From: a virus
Length of the DNA stretch: 60,309 nt
IMG/VR virus record: IMGVR_UViG_3300028800_000101
Location: 1-60,309 of that record
Strand: one strand, 5' to 3'
Shown: one piece after another, positions 16,833 to 24,983 of the stretch
Position numbering within the stretch: the stretch's first letter is position 1
Layout of the letters: each line of letters begins with the position of its first letter
Notes under the pieces: model-generated
Told to the model about the DNA's origin: nothing
The model's input: the letters and a program-made list of their open reading frames with translations, nothing else
The model's database searches: none
Translations under genes and position numbers: made by a program

Positions 16833-17102
16833 ATGAAAAACGAAACGAACAAAACAACTCCCGAAACTATTACCATCCGCAAGAAACGCAAGCCCCGGCA
16901 ACTGACGCTGCTCGAAGTCGAAGCCAAGCAACAGTTCGACGATGCGAAGGTGCTGGCGAAGATTCTGCCGGTCATCGACGACCTGTCGTATTTCGGCTAC
17001 ATGTGGTTGCGCGAGCATCTGGAAGATACCGAAGATGCGCACAAGTCGGCCACGGCTGCACCGATTCCCGATGCCAGTACACTCGACGGGACGAATCCTT
17101 AA
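16833..17102 (+). CDS. Hypothetical protein, 89 residues
   Basis: First gene after a visible promoter and an AACAACGAA leader. A basic N-terminus (ITIRKKRKPRQL) is followed by a helical acidic part (QQFDDAKVLAKILPVIDDL). No family was recognised. It probably heads the accessory transcript. Confidence 0.55.
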   Translation: MKNETNKTTPETITIRKKRKPRQLTLLEVEAKQQFDDAKVLAKILPVIDDLSYFGYMWLREHLEDTEDAHKSATAAPIPDASTLDGTNP

Positions 17103-17149
17103 CCATCGCAACATTAACCTCCGCAACCGTAACGACCGTGCCACACATT

Positions 17150-17641
17150 ATGATCGCTGAAACATCAATCGACTCCCCTGGTATCACCTGGGGACCGGAC
17201 TCACCTCCGCCCACGAACGCTCCCGCCGTGAAGCCGAGCAAGCCGAAGAAGGCTGGCAAGAAGCTGGCAAAGAGCGCCGCTGCCGAACTGAAAGACGCGA
17301 TGGAGCGCGGCCAGGTCGGGGCACCACCGCCCGAACCGAAGCCAGCCAAGTCCAAATCGGAGCGCCGCAAGTTGAAGCCGAAGTCGCAACAGATCGACCT
17401 GGTGACGGACGGCAAGATGCTGGTGCCCGAGCCGGACTCGCCGCTGTACAAGGCGGGCAAGCGGCTGGCCGAGGCGGTAGAACAGGTTGACCTTGCCGTG
17501 GACGAAAAGGCCGAGGCGTTGCAGGAGGTCATAAAGTCCATGAAGAACGCGAAGCGGTACACCTACAAGGTGGCGGGCTACGTGTTCGAGTTTGTTCACA
17601 AGGGCGCGTCGGATAACGTGAAGGTCATCAAACCGAAATGA
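17150..17641 (+). CDS. Lys/Pro-rich hypothetical protein
   Basis: 163 residues. The N-terminal 90 are disordered and basic (KPSKPKKAGKKLAKSAAAEL, KSKSERRKLKPKSQQ). The C-terminal 60 form a helix and a short beta unit (AGKRLAEAVEQVDLAVDEKA, RYTYKVAGYVFEFVHKGASD). It may be a nucleic-acid-binding or scaffold protein. The reading frame stays open far upstream, but that part overlaps the previous gene, so ATG 17150 is preferred (GTG 17138 is possible). Confidence 0.5.
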   Translation: MIAETSIDSPGITWGPDSPPPTNAPAVKPSKPKKAGKKLAKSAAAELKDAMERGQVGAPPPEPKPAKSKSERRKLKPKSQQIDLVTDGKMLVPEPDSPLYKAGKRLAEAVEQVDLAVDEKAEALQEVIKSMKNAKRYTYKVAGYVFEFVHKGASDNVKVIKPK

Positions 17642-17718
17642 TGCGCGGCGCCGGTGCGGCAGCCGTGCCTGTCCGCTGATTCAATGACAGTATTAGCTAC
17701 AAAAGAAACGACTAACCT

Positions 17719-18321
17719 ATGATGCCCGAACCAAAATTTGAGAAGTTCCTATCCGACCTGCTGCGCGACCTCGTAACCGCATTCGTCGCGCATCCAGAAG
17801 TCCTGCGGATCAATGCGCGGCATTTCAGCACGATCATCGATATCGCATGGTCCGGGCACCGGGCGGACACCAGCCGCATGATCGGTGAAGGAGGCCAGAC
17901 GTTTCACTGGCTCAAGCAACTGGTGCGAATGATCGGAGAGCAACACGGATTCGATGCGGAGTTGTCGCGAGTGGGCGAGCCGACCACGGGCGAGTCGGAG
18001 CGGTATCCAGAGTTCGTGGCGCGTGCGGACTGGCCACGGGCGCGGCTGCTCTCGCTGCTGGAACGGACGGTTCTGGCGGCGACGAAGCAAAGTCAATGCG
18101 AGATTGACCATGCGAACCAAGACGATGAGACGAGCGCCATCATCGTGCGGATCAGCCGCAACGAAACGAGTGGGATGGAACAGTCGTTGAAGGAGTGTCT
18201 GAAACACATATTCAAGGTGATCTTCAACGCGAACGGGCGGTTGCTGCGGCTGAACGTGGAGCGAACGCTCCCGCCGGAAGCGAAACAGCCGGCAACGGCG
18301 GCTGGGCGGTTTGCACGGTAG
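17719..18321 (+). CDS. KH-domain (RNA-binding) protein
   Basis: 200 residues. Residues 30-70 read as a KH fold of the KhpA type. They run strand FSTIIDIAWSGHRAD, then the conserved GxxG loop as MIGEGGQ, then helix TFHWLKQLVRMIGEQHG. The rest is helical without a recognised domain. KhpA-type proteins bind RNA and affect translation and cell growth in bacteria. A KH protein in a phage accessory block could steer host or phage mRNA. The leader (gaaacgactaacct) is a variant of the recurring motif. Confidence 0.5.
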   Translation: MMPEPKFEKFLSDLLRDLVTAFVAHPEVLRINARHFSTIIDIAWSGHRADTSRMIGEGGQTFHWLKQLVRMIGEQHGFDAELSRVGEPTTGESERYPEFVARADWPRARLLSLLERTVLAATKQSQCEIDHANQDDETSAIIVRISRNETSGMEQSLKECLKHIFKVIFNANGRLLRLNVERTLPPEAKQPATAAGRFAR

Positions 18322-18330
18322 AAAGGAATC

Positions 18331-18792
18331 ATGAATCTTAAAAATTATACATCATCGGTGCCGGTCGATACGACGGTAATGCGAATTGAGCAATATCTGA
18401 TAGCCACCGGTTTAGTAACGAACATTGGTAAGCAGTACGTTAAAAGCACTGTGACAGCTATCGTGTTCAATATCGAGTATGAGCATGGAAAGCTACCTCT
18501 GACAGTTCGGTTGGCGGCAAAGGTGGCAGAGTGCCAGGAATATTTTTGGAAAGATCATTGCGCGACAGCCATGCGCAATCGACGTACGAAAGACGATTTC
18601 TTTGAGCAGGCAGCGCGTACGGCATGGAAGCTTCAAGAGGACGATGTGCGTGTACAGACCAGCTTGATTCTATTAAATCAAAGAACAGTTTTGGAAAGTT
18701 TCATGGCCAGCGTGTGGGATGGAGAGCGGACATTCTATCAGCGAATCAAGGATACTGGTTATAAGCAACTGGCGGCTCCAAAAGAGGATTGA
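18331..18792 (+). CDS. Hypothetical phage protein, 153 residues
   Basis: It starts with YTSSVPVDTTVMRIEQYL, then a beta hairpin (AIVFNIEYEHGKLPLTVRL) and a long helix (AARTAWKLQEDDVRVQTSL). This order is familiar from uncharacterised proteins of many phages and prophages, with no known function. It ends directly at the start of the next gene. Confidence 0.6.
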   Translation: MNLKNYTSSVPVDTTVMRIEQYLIATGLVTNIGKQYVKSTVTAIVFNIEYEHGKLPLTVRLAAKVAECQEYFWKDHCATAMRNRRTKDDFFEQAARTAWKLQEDDVRVQTSLILLNQRTVLESFMASVWDGERTFYQRIKDTGYKQLAAPKED

Positions 18793-19125
18793 ATGTCAAC
18801 TCCCCGAAATCCCCGCCGCAAGCCGCGCCTGACCGTTGCGGAGGCTCTGCGGCTGGTGCGCGAGATCAAGGGAGAGCCGCTGCGGCTGTACGTGCCGAGC
18901 CGGTCGCAGCGTGGCATGTTTCATTTGGTGGACTTGGAGGAGCATAATTTCAATGGAATGTGCGGCTGCCATAATTGGATGTGCCGACTGTCACCGCTGC
19001 TGCGCGAGCCGGACTGGGAGCCAGGATCAGAAACACGGTGCTGGCATATCGAGGTGGCAAGGCTGTACTGGCTGGAAAAGTATATTCGGTTGATGGCGGC
19101 CAAGATGAACGGAGGCTCACGATGA
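18793..19125 (+). CDS. Hypothetical protein, 110 residues, Cys/Trp-rich
   Basis: It begins on the base after the previous stop and overlaps the next gene by 4 bp. A basic N-terminus is followed by GMCGCHNWMCRLSPLL, which could hold a metal. No family was recognised. Confidence 0.5.
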   Translation: MSTPRNPRRKPRLTVAEALRLVREIKGEPLRLYVPSRSQRGMFHLVDLEEHNFNGMCGCHNWMCRLSPLLREPDWEPGSETRCWHIEVARLYWLEKYIRLMAAKMNGGSR

Positions 19126-19598
19126 TCCGCCGCCGCACTCCGCGCAGGCCCGCGCTCTGGACACAGTTGCCGGGCGCAAAAGATTTTCAACGGCGACATA
19201 TACTGCCAAATGAAAAAGGGGCGGCGGTAGCCGCGCAGCCGCCGAAGCGGACACCGCTCCGCCGCCCCCGCGCCGCCACCTCGAAGCATGCGGCTGAACT
19301 GCGGCTGTATCGGCAGGAGGCGCGCGAGTTTGTGGCGGAAGCGATTGCCGCTGGTGGTCACTGCCCGGTTGTTTCGGCGATAACGCAACTGCGCAACGGG
19401 TACAAGTATGGACATCCAACAAGCGATAAGTTGAATGAAGTGCATCATACACGAGGACGGATTGGACCATTGTTGAGAGACAAGCGATTTTGGATAGCAG
19501 TCAGCAAACAAGGCCATCGATGGATTCATTCGAACATCCACTGGGCTAGGCATTTTGGATGGATTTGTGAAGCTGGACAATGGAATACGATACCATGA
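19122..19598 (+). CDS. HNH-endonuclease-like protein
   Basis: 158 residues. The C-terminal half has the order found in small phage HNH-type nucleases: NEVHHTRGRIGPLLRDKRFW, a short spacer, then GHRWIHSNIHWARHFGW. The His pair and the later His would be the metal site. The first 70 residues are basic and disordered. The usual CxxC zinc pairs are missing, so activity is uncertain. It could resolve or nick DNA in recombination or packaging. Confidence 0.45.
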   Translation: MIRRRTPRRPALWTQLPGAKDFQRRHILPNEKGAAVAAQPPKRTPLRRPRAATSKHAAELRLYRQEAREFVAEAIAAGGHCPVVSAITQLRNGYKYGHPTSDKLNEVHHTRGRIGPLLRDKRFWIAVSKQGHRWIHSNIHWARHFGWICEAGQWNTIP

Positions 19599-19708
19599 AT
19601 ATAAAACTTAAGTTGTGGGGTTTAATGATGCTTCCGGTATGGCGTTGGCGTTGCGGATATTGGGCATTCGCTGAATTGCGCGCCATCTGGACAATCAAAT
19701 CAAAATAA
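19595..19708 (+). CDS. Tiny hydrophobic peptide, 37 residues
   Basis: ATG 19595 overlaps the stop of the HNH-like gene (ATGA). The product is Trp-rich and hydrophobic (LWGLMMLPVWRWRCGYWAF) and may be membrane-associated. Support is coupling only. Confidence 0.4.
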   Translation: MNIKLKLWGLMMLPVWRWRCGYWAFAELRAIWTIKSK

Positions 19709-19710
19709 TC

Positions 19711-20076
19711 ATGACCACAACCCTTGACCCTCAGTTTCTACGCGCTGTCTGCCTGCTGACCGGCTTCAAGCCGCACCCGATGCGGCGGTGCCAGGCGGCG
19801 CTGCTCATGATCGGGCTACAGTGCGAGAGCTTCACGGCTTGCGACATTCCTCGGGACGTGACGAACGGCGACAAGCATCTGGCCGGCGCGGCGACTGGCA
19901 GCCTGATCGCCACCGGGCTGCTGACGGTCACGGGGCGCGTGAAGAGTCCGGACCCGGCAGCGAAGGGCCGCAAGCTCGACGTGTTGCAAATCGTAAGCAT
20001 CGAAAAGGCCAAGACATGGCTTAAAGCGAATGGTTTTGAACTTCCGCAAGAACAGAAACAACCAACAATGATATGA
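19711..20076 (+). CDS. Hypothetical protein, winged-helix-like
   Basis: 121 residues. The run from AALLMIGLQCESFTACDIP to LAGAATGSLIATGLLTVTGR looks like a small winged helix with two helices and a wing. Such proteins may regulate transcription. No family was recognised. It overlaps the next gene by 4 bp. Confidence 0.45.
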   Translation: MTTTLDPQFLRAVCLLTGFKPHPMRRCQAALLMIGLQCESFTACDIPRDVTNGDKHLAGAATGSLIATGLLTVTGRVKSPDPAAKGRKLDVLQIVSIEKAKTWLKANGFELPQEQKQPTMI

Positions 20077-20375
20077 TAACCAAAGAAACCGCTGGTCAAA
20101 TATGGAACTGTTTCCAGGAGATCGAAAATGGAGAGAAGCTCCTAAGCGACATGCAAGAACAGTTGAAACAATACGAAGATCCAAACCCACGAGACGCTTT
20201 TGGCAAGCGACGTAATTTGCAACTTGGAATTCCGTGTGGCAATGGTAGCAGTCGGTTGATGGACGTGCATCCGACTCTCGCAATGGCAATAATCAAGGCC
20301 CACATCGCAGAGAAGCGGTCAATACTTGAAGTGTTGAACGAGACAGCCAAAAAAGAAGTCGATGCAACAAAATAA
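20073..20375 (+). CDS. Hypothetical helical protein, 100 residues
   Basis: It is coupled to the previous gene by ATGA. Predicted helices at both ends (IWNCFQEIENGEKLLSDMQE, AIIKAHIAEKRSILEVLNET) flank a short loop. No family was recognised. Confidence 0.5.
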   Translation: MITKETAGQIWNCFQEIENGEKLLSDMQEQLKQYEDPNPRDAFGKRRNLQLGIPCGNGSSRLMDVHPTLAMAIIKAHIAEKRSILEVLNETAKKEVDATK

Positions 20376-20393
20376 TAAGCAACCGAAGACTGC

Positions 20394-20858
20394 ATGAAAG
20401 CAATCACACTCTGGGAGCCATACGCATCGCTCATGGCGATAGGGGCGAAGCGCAACGAAACGCGAGGCCGCCGAACGAGCTTGCGCGGCGACGTTGCGAT
20501 TCATGCCTCCGCCGCCGATCACGGCATGCCCGAAGAGATTGTGCCGCTGGTGATCGAAGCATTCCAAAGCCGCGGTGTAAAACCGTCGCCTGACACAATG
20601 GGTTGCATTGTGGCTGTTGTGGAACTGTACGATTGCCTTATGTCTGAATGGTTTTACGAACAAAGAGAACCAAATAACCCGATGTTGATTGAGCTATCCA
20701 AAGAGGAATTCGCGTTCGGAAATTACGAGCCTGGCCGATTCATCTACATGACGCGCAACGTGCGGCGTCTCAAGCATCCGGTGCCGTGCCGCGGCGCACA
20801 GGCCATCGGCTGGACTGTGCCGTCCGACATTGAAGCGAAAGTGAGAGCGGAATTATGA
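20394..20858 (+). CDS. ASCH/PUA-fold domain protein
   Basis: 154 residues. The start KAITLWEPYASLMAIGAKRN, the following ETRGRRTSLRGDVAIHAS and the later MGCIVAVVELYDC match the ASCH layout (hydrophobic strand, basic RG turn, IHA strand). ASCH domains bind RNA or modified nucleotides; some are nucleases or amidohydrolases. The phage role is unknown. It overlaps the next gene by 4 bp. Confidence 0.65.
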   Translation: MKAITLWEPYASLMAIGAKRNETRGRRTSLRGDVAIHASAADHGMPEEIVPLVIEAFQSRGVKPSPDTMGCIVAVVELYDCLMSEWFYEQREPNNPMLIELSKEEFAFGNYEPGRFIYMTRNVRRLKHPVPCRGAQAIGWTVPSDIEAKVRAEL

Positions 20859-21085
20859 CCCGTCTTCAAGGATACCGCGCCGCCGAAAAGTTGATCGAAA
20901 GCATGCTGGACGATGCTGAGAAGGAACGCCCCAAGAAGCTCATGCGCATAAACACACGTTCAGCGGAATACCGAGCCGGAGTTTATCGGGCGGCACTATC
21001 TGCGCATTGTGCGATGGTCCTGGGAGATTTTCCAAATAACCCCATAAACAAAGTGCATATCAAAAACATTCTGAACATCAAATAA
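20855..21085 (+). CDS. Hypothetical protein, 76 residues
   Basis: Helical and charged (GYRAAEKLIESMLDDAEKERP). It is coupled to the ASCH gene. No family was recognised. Confidence 0.5.
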   Translation: MTRLQGYRAAEKLIESMLDDAEKERPKKLMRINTRSAEYRAGVYRAALSAHCAMVLGDFPNNPINKVHIKNILNIK

Positions 21086-21093
21086 TCAACAAT

Positions 21094-21528
21094 ATGAAAT
21101 ACAGCATAACCATTCTCACGCTTGTAATCGGCGCCGTGGCGTTCGGTGCCATGCCACCGCTGCCGCCAGTCCCGACGAACAGGCTTCGAAGCTCGGTCAG
21201 TCCGTTGCCGCCCAGCGGTCAAGTCACGGTCGCATGGTCCTATCCGAGCAACCAACTGAGCGACGACATGAGCTTTGTGATCGAAGCGACAAACCAGTTT
21301 TCGGCGCTCCCATGGTTCTCGGTTGCCAACCCAACGGCGTCAAACTGCCTGACCGGATTCGATGGAACAAACTGCCGGTTCGCCACGCAGTTCCAAATCC
21401 AGCCAGGTCAAATGTACTTCACCTGCTATGCGTCGAACTTCTGGGGGTTGTCGACGACCTCGAACGTCACGTCAACGCCGCCGCTGCCAATCGAGGTTTG
21501 GCCAATCAGTATCACCCGGACGAACTGA
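21094..21528 (+). CDS. Secreted protein with FN3-like domain
   Basis: 144 residues. A signal peptide (MKYSITILTLVIGAVAFGA) and a Pro-rich spacer precede a beta-sandwich pattern like fibronectin type III (GQVTVAWSYPSN, QFQIQPGQMYFTCYASN). It stands in the middle of cytoplasmic accessory genes and ends directly at the RecU-like start. It could coat the host surface or belong to the virion. It resembles the signal-peptide proteins at 35245 and 48856 in composition only. Confidence 0.5.
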   Translation: MKYSITILTLVIGAVAFGAMPPLPPVPTNRLRSSVSPLPPSGQVTVAWSYPSNQLSDDMSFVIEATNQFSALPWFSVANPTASNCLTGFDGTNCRFATQFQIQPGQMYFTCYASNFWGLSTTSNVTSTPPLPIEVWPISITRTN

Positions 21529-22032
21529 ATGACCAGTAACGCATTCAACGATGGCCGATCATTCGAGAAGTCGCTGGAAATGATTCACGGAATCTACGAA
21601 CGGCAGGGCCGGGCTACAGTGTCAAAAGTCGAGCCGCCCGTCCGCGTGATGGGCTGGGGGCCGGCGCGCAAGGTGATCTTTCTCAAAAATCCATTTTGTG
21701 ATTTCACGGGCGTTCTGTGCGAGCTTGGAAACCGCCCCTGCCACTTCGAGGCGAAGAGCACGAGTGAACCTATTTTGCCATGTCAGGAGCGATCTAAATT
21801 CAGCCAGACACAGCGCGATGCGTTGGCGCGGTGGCGGGCGGCTGGCGCGGCTACTTGGCTTTTGTGGGAGATGGATGGCCATGTGCGAATCTTCTTTCAC
21901 AACATGATCGTGACCGGGCTGGCGGCGCGCCGGTCGCTGGTGTGGGACGACGGGTTGGACGTGCCGGCAGGGTTGGGTTATGTATTTTACGACTGGCTTG
22001 CGGCGGTGAAGCGATACGAACAATATCTTTAA
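21529..22032 (+). CDS. RecU-like Holliday-junction resolvase
   Basis: 167 residues with the RecU order: GRSFEKSLEMIHGIYERQG (first helix with the conserved Glu), NPFCDFTGVLCE (catalytic DF), HFEAKSTSEP (catalytic ExK), FSQTQRDAL and TWLLWEMDG. The Asp, Glu and Lys of the nuclease core are all present. It cleaves four-way junctions before packaging or in recombination-dependent replication. There is no intergenic gap to the preceding gene. Confidence 0.75.
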   Translation: MTSNAFNDGRSFEKSLEMIHGIYERQGRATVSKVEPPVRVMGWGPARKVIFLKNPFCDFTGVLCELGNRPCHFEAKSTSEPILPCQERSKFSQTQRDALARWRAAGAATWLLWEMDGHVRIFFHNMIVTGLAARRSLVWDDGLDVPAGLGYVFYDWLAAVKRYEQYL

Positions 22033-22076
22033 AATATCCCCGGCCTAAAGGACGAGGTTTCCAACCACAAATTTTT

Positions 22077-23288
22077 ATGAACAAGGAACAACCGAGATTG
22101 ATATTCTTGGACTGCTTTCGGGCTGTAGCGGTGCTTGCTGTATTCGCCTGCCACACGCTGGCAATGATTTATGGTTATGGATTCATTCCGTGGAATGGCA
22201 ATGTCCGCGCATTTGGATCAGTGTCATGGGACAAGGTTTTGATGTTCCCGATGTCGTTCGGGCAATGCGGAGTGGCTATATTTTTTGTCATCAGCGGTTT
22301 CTGCATTCACATGGCATTCCATCAGCACGGCTGCAAGTGGGGCGAGTTTTACACGCGGCGATTCTGGAGGTTGATGCCCGCATATGTGTCTGCTTTGATT
22401 CTTGGGATTGTGCTTATATCCCCGATCAACGTCGGGGCCCTATTCGTATCTCATGATTTCCAACTGCATTTCTTCAGCCATCTATTTCTAGCGCACAATT
22501 TCTGGGACTCCACTTTCAAATCGATAAACCCGGCATTCTGGAGCCTGGCAGTCGAGGCTCAGCTTTATCTACTATACCCGTTGCTTCTTTGGATGGTCGT
22601 TCGCGTCGGCTGGAGTAAAGTTTTAATTGCACTTCTATGCTTGGAAGTGGGTATTCAGATAGCAGGTGCAAATGTCGATTGCACATTTACCAGGTTACTT
22701 GTGCGATCACCATTCGGATACTGGTTCAGTTGGTCCATTGGTTCGGCCATTGCGGAATCATATAGATCAAACTGCCATATCTGGGCATCCAAACTTCCTT
22801 TCAGTCTGGCTATGGTACTGGCATGTGGATGCTATTTCTATAAGCCAGTGTCGTGTCTTTGGTTTACGCTGTGGGCAAGTGCGTCCGCCATCGCAATGAG
22901 TAAAATGCTGGACAAAAGATGGTCAATAAATGAAATTCCAAAGCACATCACTGGTGCTCTGAAAGCAATCGGACGGTGGAGCTATAGCATCTATTTAATT
23001 CATTGCATATTGCTTGGAATATTTGCGAACTGCGTGGCAAAACTATTGAACGAAAGCCACGTGTTTACGCAGCAACCGTCGCCACTGATCGCGCTGGCGG
23101 TCTGTTTCTCAACATGGTGCTTGATAATTCCATTCTCGGCGCTTTGGTATCTAGCAGTCGAGAAACCGGGAATCGAACTTGGAAAGATCGCTGTGTTAAA
23201 TCAGATGGTGTGGCTCAAGAAGATGCTGCTAGCATCGATACTGTTCTGCGTCATAGTGGGTATCATAGAAATCAAAATACTAACATGA
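22077..23288 (+). CDS. Acyltransferase-3 family membrane O-acyltransferase
   Basis: 403 residues with about ten hydrophobic spans. The family signature is FLDCFRAVAVLAVFACH near residue 10. FFVISGFCIHMAF, YTRRFWRLMPAYVSALIL and FWSLAVEAQLYLLYPLLLW (the conserved Arg-Phe/Arg and the Glu of VEAQLY) follow. These enzymes O-acetylate surface sugars. Phage members (as in seroconverting phages) modify the host O-antigen and block further adsorption. This gene probably does the same. The 44-bp gap before it has no clear ribosome site. Confidence 0.8.
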   Translation: MNKEQPRLIFLDCFRAVAVLAVFACHTLAMIYGYGFIPWNGNVRAFGSVSWDKVLMFPMSFGQCGVAIFFVISGFCIHMAFHQHGCKWGEFYTRRFWRLMPAYVSALILGIVLISPINVGALFVSHDFQLHFFSHLFLAHNFWDSTFKSINPAFWSLAVEAQLYLLYPLLLWMVVRVGWSKVLIALLCLEVGIQIAGANVDCTFTRLLVRSPFGYWFSWSIGSAIAESYRSNCHIWASKLPFSLAMVLACGCYFYKPVSCLWFTLWASASAIAMSKMLDKRWSINEIPKHITGALKAIGRWSYSIYLIHCILLGIFANCVAKLLNESHVFTQQPSPLIALAVCFSTWCLIIPFSALWYLAVEKPGIELGKIAVLNQMVWLKKMLLASILFCVIVGIIEIKILT

Positions 23289-23298
23289 TATTATCGAC

Positions 23299-23628
23299 AT
23301 GAAAACCGACGACGATTTGAAACAGTCACTGGCGAAGATGCTGCCATGTAAAGTTTGGTGGTTCATCGCGGCAAAGCAACTCGCGTGGATTCACCGAAGA
23401 GTCCATTCGTTATTCGTTGAAGATTCCGAACTCCTTCAAATATGTTGGGAGATTGAGGAGAAGCTGACCTATGCTGAGGCTATTAAGTATGAAATAGAAT
23501 TGAACAAAATGATAATGCTCAACGCTAACAAGCACTGCAAATTAGCAACTGCCGTGCTCTTCGATTGGCACGCCACCTGGCAGCAACGTGCAACCGCGCT
23601 TGCAAAGGTGAAAGGAATTGAGGTATGA
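23299..23628 (+). CDS. Hypothetical protein, 109 residues
   Basis: Helical with many aromatic residues (PCKVWWFIAAKQLAWIHRRV). It overlaps the next gene by 4 bp. No family was recognised. Confidence 0.5.
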   Translation: MKTDDDLKQSLAKMLPCKVWWFIAAKQLAWIHRRVHSLFVEDSELLQICWEIEEKLTYAEAIKYEIELNKMIMLNANKHCKLATAVLFDWHATWQQRATALAKVKGIEV

Positions 23629-23780
23629 AAAGCATCATTTACGTCCTTGAACTGATCTGTCTCTGCACCGGCGCCGCGCTCTGGATCGTGACGCTGCTCG
23701 GACTCCTGGCGGCCGTGATCCTGTGGCTGCTGTGCCCGGCGCAGGTGCATGATGAGCGGGAGAAAGATATTTCAAAATAA
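23625..23780 (+). CDS. Small membrane protein, 51 residues
   Basis: ATGA-coupled to the previous gene. One long or two short hydrophobic helices (ICLCTGAALWIVTLLGLLAA, VILWLLCPA) and a charged tail. Function unknown. Confidence 0.5.
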   Translation: MKSIIYVLELICLCTGAALWIVTLLGLLAAVILWLLCPAQVHDEREKDISK

Positions 23781-23783
23781 CAC

Positions 23784-23812
23784 TTGAACAAAATGCAGCG
23801 TTGAGCCATAGT
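23784..23812 (+). promoter_or_regulatory. Sigma-70-like promoter before 23844
   Basis: TTGAAC (23784-23789), 17 nt, CATAGT (23807-23812). The AACAACGAA leader starts about 9 nt after the predicted start of transcription. Confidence 0.4.
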
Positions 23813-23827
23813 CAAATCGAAGTAAGA

Positions 23828-23836
23828 AACAACGAA
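23828..23836 (+). promoter_or_regulatory. AACAACGAA leader motif of 23844
   Basis: Exact 9-mer, 7 nt before ATG 23844. Confidence 0.6.
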
Positions 23837-23843
23837 CTCGAAT

Positions 23844-24005
23844 ATGAAACGACTTTTCTCAAACATCTGGTTCTGGCTGACCGTACCCGTCATCTGCGCC
23901 TGGTGCCGAAGCACGATGCACCGTGCGCCGCTGTTCTGGCTCGGCAACAGCATCAGCCACGGCGTATGCAAGGCGTGTGATCGTAAATACTTTTCACACT
24001 TATGA
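23844..24005 (+). CDS. Small Cys-rich protein, 53 residues
   Basis: First gene after a promoter and AACAACGAA leader. A hydrophobic N-terminus contains CAWCRS, and the end reads HGVCKACDRKYF; two CxxC pairs could bind one zinc. The end is an ATGA overlap with the next gene. Confidence 0.5.
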   Translation: MKRLFSNIWFWLTVPVICAWCRSTMHRAPLFWLGNSISHGVCKACDRKYFSHL

Positions 24006-24268
24006 ACAGCCAGCATCTTGCAGGAACGGGACTCATGATGCATAATTCGTTTATGACACTGGCCACATTCGAGAAGAAGCTGCACGACGCGCACACGGCG
24101 GCGGAGGTCCAGCGGCTGCTGCACATTGATCTGCCGCTGGTGGCCGCCGCGAACAAGGACACGCTGTTCAATCAGGCGCTAGGCCGGCTCGACGCCATGC
24201 TGGAGGACCGCACCGGAATCGGATCATGCGGCGGGCGCGGCGTGGCATTGACTTGTGACGAATTATGA
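24002..24268 (+). CDS. Hypothetical protein, 88 residues
   Basis: Coupled on both sides by 4-bp overlaps. Helical (TFEKKLHDAHTAAEVQRLLH). No family was recognised. Confidence 0.5.
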   Translation: MNSQHLAGTGLMMHNSFMTLATFEKKLHDAHTAAEVQRLLHIDLPLVAAANKDTLFNQALGRLDAMLEDRTGIGSCGGRGVALTCDEL

Positions 24269-24384
24269 TTGCCATTCTGATAATCATTGGCGCGATGTTG
24301 GCGTCGGTCCTGATCTGCTGGATTGCCGCCGCGTGCGCTCCCGAAGGCTGGCAGGATGAAAATGGATTTCACAGGAAGAAATGA
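24265..24384 (+). CDS. Tiny membrane peptide, 39 residues
   Basis: One hydrophobic helix from residue 2 (IAILIIIGAMLASVLICWIA) and a short charged tail. ATGA overlaps at both ends support expression. Function unknown. Confidence 0.5.
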   Translation: MIAILIIIGAMLASVLICWIAAACAPEGWQDENGFHRKK

Positions 24385-24794
24385 AAGCAGTTGAGCAGCC
24401 GCTGATTCCGAACGACCGTCCTGAACAGGTGACAGTATACGGTGAGGAGCTTCTGGCGTGGCATGAGCGAGCGAAGGCTGGCGAGGTGCATATTTACAAG
24501 ATGGTGCGCGGGAAGCACAATAGCCAATACACGATATTTCTGATGTGGCTGGATGGCCGGAAGCTATACCAGTGTGGAGAAAAGCCAGAAACCAACTTAT
24601 CAACGCCCCAATGCAGTACCGGATCAACCGAGAGCAGGCCATTTCCTGCGACGGCCGGGAAGATAATGGAAAGTGCGGGGCATCTACGCAACCGAAACGC
24701 TGCGGCTGGCAGCGGTGGAACGGTGGAAAAACCGAATGCGACCGATGGCAAACGCCAGTTTGGAAACGCAACCAGCCTCGATTTATTCTCATGA
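24381..24794 (+). CDS. Hypothetical protein, 137 residues
   Basis: The first 75 residues are ordered (VYGEELLAWHERAKAGEVHI, YTIFLMWLDGRKLYQCG). The rest is Ser/Gly/Asn-rich and looks disordered. It is coupled to both neighbours by 4-bp overlaps. No family was recognised. Confidence 0.5.
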   Translation: MKAVEQPLIPNDRPEQVTVYGEELLAWHERAKAGEVHIYKMVRGKHNSQYTIFLMWLDGRKLYQCGEKPETNLSTPQCSTGSTESRPFPATAGKIMESAGHLRNRNAAAGSGGTVEKPNATDGKRQFGNATSLDLFS

Positions 24795-24979
24795 ACACCG
24801 ATTCAAATTTCCGTCAGGTATTAGGGGTTGGGTCAGCTGATGGCCTTCGCGTTGCAAGCCCTGACGGTCCTACCTTGCAACGCAATAGTGACCGTGCGCC
24901 TGGGCGCGGAAACGTCAGCACCAGGACGGCTTCTGAACGCAAAATGCATCGCCATTACCTTGGGCCACTGGTCAGATAA
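24791..24979 (+). CDS. Small hypothetical protein, 62 residues
   Basis: It starts in an ATGA overlap. Low-complexity, polar, no clear structure. It competes with an alternative frame that would extend the next gene to a TTG at 24828; coupling favours this reading. Confidence 0.35.
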   Translation: MNTDSNFRQVLGVGSADGLRVASPDGPTLQRNSDRAPGRGNVSTRTASERKMHRHYLGPLVR

Positions 24980-24983
24980 TAAT

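Noticed and set aside
16805-17641. A 278-codon frame reaching across 16833-17102
   Set aside because: The first 115 codons overlap the gene with promoter and leader; the product there is low-complexity. ATG 17150 is used.
21831-23288. Upstream extension of the acyltransferase frame
   Set aside because: The family signature starts a few residues after ATG 22077; the added part overlaps the RecU-like gene.
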